From Ilex aquifolium (Eukaryota; Streptophyta; Magnoliopsida; Aquifoliales; Aquifoliaceae), in contig OX637407.1 of NCBI GenBank assembly GCA_951799425.1, forward strand, positions 27,463,691 through 27,527,690: a stretch of 64,000 nt of DNA, read 5' to 3'. The position numbers and the translations under genes were made by a program. The notes under the pieces were generated by a model that worked only from the letters and a program-made list of their open reading frames with translations, searched no databases and was not told the origin of the DNA. Positions 59,823 through 64,000 of this stretch are shown one piece after another (positions within the stretch are counted from its first letter, which is position 1; every line of letters starts with the position of its first letter).

Positions 59823-59968
59823 GTGTTAAACAGAAGGGCAAAATAGTCTTTTTATTAAGATAGTTAATTCCGTCTAACTATTAGGGCTGAGTTTGTGTTA
59901 AACAGAAGGGCAAAATAGGCTTTTTATTAAGATAGTTAATTCCGTCTAACTATTGGGGTTCAGTGTAA
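59823..59968. repeat. 73-bp direct tandem duplication in the right terminus of the Mutator-like element
   Basis: GTGTTAAACAGAAGGGCAAA at 59823 recurs at 59896, and the copies are nearly identical through CCGTCTAACTATT. The right inverted terminus is thereby partly doubled relative to the left. Confidence 0.9.
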
Positions 59969-60045
59969 TTGTTGAAACGTGAGGGGGTGTCTGTGTAATA
60001 AAGTCAAATATCAGGGAGTGTGAGTGTAATTTATCGAAACTTAAA

Positions 60046-61085
60046 TTATCAGGGCAGTTATGACTTAAACATTAATATATTTCAACACGCCACTCTCACG
60101 CATAAACCAGATTTTAAGCTAAGAACAAGTGAATTATTCATCATCATTTGGTAAAAAAAGAAGAAGCCTAATTTTCACTATTGCATACCAACGGCATTTT
60201 TTCTTGTCAACACTTGAGTCAAACAATTCTCCAATAGGGAGAGCTATCCTCCTCCTGCTTTTTATTCCGGGCGATGTTAAACTTACTAAATTATTTATCA
60301 AATTTATATTTTAAATTAGTGTGGGTGATTAAATCAGTAGAGTCTATTAATTTTTACAAAATATTCAATGCAAGAGATTTTAACATATTATTTGGAATAA
60401 AACATTTAGTAAACAAATTTGAGATACATAGTTTTATCTTTCTATCCCATACCCACATAAAAAAAAACATTGATATCTAAACACATTTTGGACCATAAAA
60501 CAAAATAAAATTATATGATTTCGAAAATAATAAGATAATTTTTTGTCAAATTCATATTGAAAGCTAATCATTAAATAATGTGAATCGAATAGGAGGAATA
60601 TAAAAAATGTGATAATTGAAAGATAGTGTAAGAGGGCAAGCATAGCTTTCTTTCTTCTTTTTTTTCTTCTCGGTATTATGGTCAGGTATATCTGGACCAT
60701 TTTTTTTTTTTTTTTGCTATAAGATGTCTATTCTTTCGAGTTTAGCAACTGTTACTCTGACTTGAGTTGAGTTAGAATATGTTTTTAAAGAACAAGTGTG
60801 ACACGCACCTCACAAATCATCTTTAAATTCAGTCAAAGATGAGTTATTTATGTCGAGATTAGAAAATTCATTAGGAATAAATTCTTCATAACATGATGCT
60901 AAAAAAATAATTAATTTTTCAGTTCAAAATATCTGAATTGAAAAGTCATCTCTGTGTCCACGAGAGTTACTTGAGATTAGAAAATTCATTAGGGGAGGCA
61001 TTGCTGAGGTGGTCAAATGACCCACGATTCTAGCGGAAGAGGACATGTTGCGGCTGGCTGGCACCATCAAAGGAAAAATTAAAGT
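60046..61085. other. intergenic, no gene seen
   Basis: AT-rich. Short frames (60129-60314 +, 60274-60480 +, 60700-60434 -) have no recognisable features. T-run at about 60702-60714. Confidence 0.45.
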
Positions 61086-61299
61086 TAGGGGTGTCAATCC
61101 TGACTTATTGATCTGAATTCAAAACAATACGATTATTAAATACGTATAATAAATTGTTTAGTTTAATGTTTGACACTCAGAATAATAAATAGAATGTTTT
61201 TTTTTTCTGTGGATCTTGATACGAACACGACACAGACAATATGTCACAAAAATATACGATACGTAAGTTATAGGATACCACACGAATTGACACACCCTA
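61086..61299. mobile_element. hAT-type MITE, 214 bp
   Basis: Ends TAGGGGTGTCAATCC and (complement) TAGGGTGTGTCAATTCG. A perfect 8-bp duplication, ATTAAAGT, lies at 61078-61085 and 61300-61307. Internal ACGATTATTAAATACGTATAATAAAT and ACACGACACAGA words are shared with the copy at 62844. Confidence 0.92.
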
Positions 61300-62049
61300 A
61301 TTAAAGTGGATGATTTAAAGTAAAAAATTGCCAACTTGTTTTTTAATTGAGTTGGACGTAGCCACCATGAAGATTCGAAGCTTAGAACTTGTTATCAAAG
61401 GGAAATCAATGCCGATAAGGATAAATCAAGTTTAGTGCGTCGAAAATGACAGCTAACACGCCAATAGCTCCGATTCCAATTTGCACTGGGCGGGTAACAG
61501 CCAAAAATGGCATTTGGGTAGGCGGCGCCCATATTAGAAAATGGATCGGGTCAATCCAACCCACCAATCTGAAGAGAATTTCATGAAATAGTGCACTTCC
61601 ATCGTTCACGCCATCTATTTCCAGTGGCCTTATGGTGAAAAGTCAAATAGTCATAAAAATAAAAAAGATTTATTCATTTGAACTCGTTTTGATTTTGCAA
61701 ATAAGTTGAGAATAAGAGATAATTTAAACGATTCTGTCATTAAATTTACCATCTTAGAAATGGGAAAAGACTCCTAAAATTCGGTTTTGACGGTGCATTA
61801 ACTAGATATCTTACATTTATAAAGATTGAAATCGATCTTTAACGGCTCTTGTCTATCGTGCGCCTAGTTACTATTGGAAAAGTCGATATGAACTCAGATT
61901 TTTGGGTTTCTTAATTATTAATTAAGTCAAAATAATGTAGTTTATTCAATGTAACAGGAACATCTACATCTTTCTTTCTTTCATCCAATATAAATATAAT
62001 AAATGAGTAAGTGGATCTCCCAAATGTAGTTATCAGATTGAATTTTATT
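61300..62049. other. intergenic, no gene seen
   Basis: The minus-strand frame 61609-61406 gives a hydrophobic 67-residue peptide without recognisable family. No other signal. Confidence 0.4.
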
Positions 62050-62402
62050 GTTAATTTTACTATCCTATTCGTCTCCACCACCGCCACCACCATCCCACCT
62101 CCTAGGGTCCTTATTCGAGTCTGGAGTCGGATAGTCTAGGGTCTAGGTCCTTGTTCGGGTCAAAGTGATGGTTCTGGGTTGGGTCCATCCAATTTCAATG
62201 TCAGGTCAAGAGTCTGGAACTAGTTTCAGGTCTAGTCCGAGTCCAAAGATATTTGACTAGATTTTTAATTCTATTCTATCACTTAATCCTAATTGTTGTT
62301 AAACATTGGAACGATAATGTACATTCTATTCAATTCCTATGTTTATTTCATTATCACCTTCATTCCATTTCTATGTAAAGTCATCACAATGTACTAAACG
62401 CA
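62050..62402. repeat. second copy of the GGGTCC/AGGTCT asymmetric repeat
   Basis: CACCACCGCCACCACC leads into degenerate GGGTC, AGGTC and GAGTC repeats (about 62100-62245), then TTTTTAATTCTATTCTATCACTTAATCCTAATTGTTG. The right end is near GTACTAAACGCAG. It follows the plan of 42001-42830 in the same orientation. Confidence 0.5.
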
Positions 62403-62427
62403 GTGTTAGTGTGTGTATATTTTTTGG

Positions 62428-62437
62428 TTTTTTTTTT

Positions 62438-62467
<30 letters not shown>
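62428..62467. repeat. T20G20 homopolymer junction
   Basis: Twenty T followed directly by twenty G as written. Homopolymers of this length are error-prone in sequencing, so exact counts are unreliable. The G-run could form a quadruplex. Confidence 0.8.
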
Positions 62468-62468
<1 letters not shown>

Positions 62469-62843
62469 GTATGTTTTTACAAATTAATTTTTCAAAGATG
62501 TTTTATCAAACATGCTTTTGCTTTTAAGCAAAAAAAAAAAAATTTGTAAATTTATTTTTTTATTTTAAAAAAATATTTTCAAAAAACGTTATCAAACGGA
62601 TGCTAACTCTTCAATTGTCATAGTATTAACTAAGGATAATCCGTGTCTGAGCAATGTGAATAGTTTTGAGAGGGATGTTGGTAGCCGTTGAATAAGTCTA
62701 TTTGAAACATTCGAATGAATTTATTGAAGTCTGCCAAACAACTATCTTTCTTATTTTTCGAACCATGCATAAAGAAGTCTAATTCATTTTTTTTTCCCGG
62801 TCAGCTGAGGATAACGACTCTTCGATTCTCCCTCTCTTTTTAT
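62468..62843. other. intergenic, no gene seen
   Basis: AT-rich spacer with A- and T-runs; no recognisable structure. Confidence 0.4.
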
Positions 62844-63065
62844 TAGGGGTGTCAACTCTGACCCGTTGATATGAACTCGATACGAACCTGACACGAATGA
62901 TTATAAAATTGACACGATTATTAAATACATATAATAAATAGTCTAGACTAATGTTTAATACTCAGAACACATTAAATACATTTTGTTTTCATGGGTCATG
63001 ACACGAACACGACACGAATAACACGACTTGTGGGTCACACGAACACGACACGATTGATACCCTTT
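62844..63065. mobile_element. hAT-type MITE, 222 bp, same family as 61086-61299
   Basis: Left end TAGGGGTGTCAACTC; the right complement AAAGGGTATCAATCG is diverged at its outermost bases. A perfect 8-bp duplication, CTTTTTAT, lies at 62836-62843 and 63066-63073. Shared interior: ACACGATTATTAAATACATA, GTTTAATACTCAGAA and ACACGAACACGACACGA. Confidence 0.9.
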
Positions 63066-63202
63066 CTTTTTATAATGTAATGCTAACATCTATACGTTAG
63101 CTCTGTCGCTAGCCCTTTTAATACGAAAACTATCTTACAAGAAAGAGAGCATTGTTATAGCCACCAAGTCATGGAGAAGATTTTGAAAATAAAAAGAAAA
63201 TT

Positions 63203-63525
63203 CCGGTACTGTACTGTTAAATTGTATAAATTTTGTGGGTTAAAATACAATTTTTTTAATTTGTTTTTAAGAAAAAAAATTACAATTTTGTAGGTGATTT
63301 TGCAGCTTTTATGGTTAAATTATAATTTTTGGGTTACTTGGAGTCGATTCTAAAAAAAATTAAGAACGATCCAAAGCAACTTCAAAAGTTGTAAATGAAC
63401 TCAAAAATTATAAATTATTTCCAAAATTCATGAATAATTCTCAAAAACTTATAAATATCCCTCAAAATTTATAAATAAAAAATTATAAAATTATGGTACG
63501 GTACTGATTTTTTTTTTTTTTGAGT
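63203..63525. repeat. AT-rich repeat related to 27081-27360
   Basis: Begins CGGTACTGTACTG and ends TATGGTACGGTACTGA, so the ends are roughly inverted. The interior reiterates AAATTATAAATTT, CAACTTCAAAAGTTGTAAAT and TTCTCAAAAACTTATAAAT. Target duplication not resolved. Confidence 0.4.
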
Positions 63526-64000
63526 ACCATTGTCTTCCCCCTAATTCATAGTCCTCAAATTAATTATGATATGAAATCGTGTTCTTCTTCCATTCCCTCT
63601 ACAAATCATGTGTCATTTTACAGAACCTTCCTTATCCCAAAATAACCATTTGATTTTTCAACTTTTTTATACTCTAAGATAAGGAGCCATACCTGCTTAC
63701 CACCCATTAATAGTCCATTGGCACTATCAAATTGACAAACTTTTGTGAAAATTAGTATATCCTTTCACACAAACATTGTATATAAGATAAATGATGATGA
63801 GAACCACTACTTATCTATGACTTTTACATGACAAAGTGACAAACCTAAAGAAAACAACTTAGGTCCCTATGGGGATAGCTCAGCTGGCCCATGGACCACT
63901 CTAACCCCACTCTTCCCCTACCAAAAATAACCAAAAGAAAAAAAGAAAACAAAACCCAAGTGTTTCCACTCTTATCTAAGTCTCTTTTAGTTTACCCTAC
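63526..64000. other. intergenic to window end, no gene seen
   Basis: A fragment GGGGATAGCTCAGCTGG at about 63871-63887 resembles a tRNA/SINE head, but no B-box or tail follows. Nothing else recognised. Confidence 0.4.

Larger units (their letters stand above)
58012..60036. mobile_element. Mutator-like element, about 2.0 kb, with a nested hAT element
   Basis: It starts GGGTAAATTACACTCGCACC and its right end, reverse-complemented, starts CGATAAATTACACTCACACT. Inverted termini extend about 150 bp (TTTTATTACAC, CTCACGTTT, GTTAACTAT, AAAAAGACTTTTT). Flanks are a perfect 9-bp duplication, AAACTTAAA, at 58003-58011 and 60037-60045. The interior is unusually GC- and strand-biased (C-rich 58330-58560, G-rich 58640-58920 and 59670-59810), with no transposase. 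Two low-complexity frames (58610-59005 + and 58905-58510 -) are not convincing proteins. A hAT-type element is nested at 58980-59658. Confidence 0.88.

Noticed and set aside
61406..61609. Minus-strand 67-residue hydrophobic frame resembling a membrane protein
   Set aside because: No recognisable family, no leader or neighbouring exons, and it lies in repeat-rich intergenic DNA; hydrophobicity alone is expected from AT-rich codons.
63871..63930. tRNA-like start GGGGATAGCTCAGCTGG
   Set aside because: No B-box or closing acceptor stem follows; at most a SINE head fragment.
1..64000. CRISPR arrays, bacterial operons, rRNA genes, viral replication genes
   Set aside because: Nothing of these kinds is present; regular repeats here are microsatellites, tandem duplications and transposon termini in plant nuclear DNA.

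Overview
This is a 64-kb piece of nuclear DNA from a flowering plant, almost certainly a eudicot. The genes have GT-AG introns, AT-rich introns and intergenic DNA, CT-rich leaders and plant-specific protein families. There is no sign of organellar, bacterial or viral origin. The species cannot be named from the sequence alone.

Seven protein genes can be supported. In order they are: a 22-exon SIN3-like transcriptional co-repressor scaffold (4081-16029, +); the mitochondrial pyruvate dehydrogenase E1 alpha subunit in 8 exons (18882-24394, +); a TPX2/WVD2-like microtubule-associated protein in 8 coding exons (28154-32951, +); a group I transmembrane formin in 2 coding exons (36456-33896, -), tail-to-tail with the previous gene; an AKR4-type aldo-keto reductase in 4 exons (46732-45035, -), with a decayed paralogue fragment 1.6 kb beyond its 3' end; a single-exon 80-residue protein of unknown function (48610-48368, -); and an intronless secreted matrix metalloproteinase (52067-53158, +). 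I joined the spliced models by hand. Every junction keeps frame, giving proteins of 1440, 389, 510, 824 and 319 residues for the five spliced genes.

The genes do not form one pathway. Their order is informative, however. SIN3-like, E1 alpha, formin, aldo-keto reductase and MMP lie together in this order. As I remember the Arabidopsis map, the same families lie together in three duplicated blocks on chromosome 1 (SNL5/E1 ALPHA/FH7/AKRs/5-MMP; SNL3/IAR4/FH4/3-MMP; SNL4/FH8/2-MMP). The window therefore looks like an unduplicated version of an old conserved block.

The rest is mostly small non-autonomous mobile elements, many with target-site duplications that can be read directly. They include a PIF/Harbinger-type pair (49-1072, 47149-47588), hAT-type elements (2465-2834, 58980-59658, 61086-61299, 62844-63065), two Mutator-type elements with 9-bp duplications (48830-50056, 58012-60036), SINEs of three families, a 747-bp solo LTR in a SIN3 intron (10002-10748), and a 1428-bp near-palindrome built from the same LTR family (38648-40075). 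The palindrome interrupts a repeat whose uninterrupted copy survives at 57651-57930. Other structures are a second large hairpin (about 54395-55125), an interstitial TTAGGG-type telomere-like array (3071-3118), and a T20G20 homopolymer junction (62428-62467).

I did not find a convincing undescribed multi-gene system. The most unusual items are the palindromic LTR pair, the other hairpin, the nested elements and the conserved gene order.
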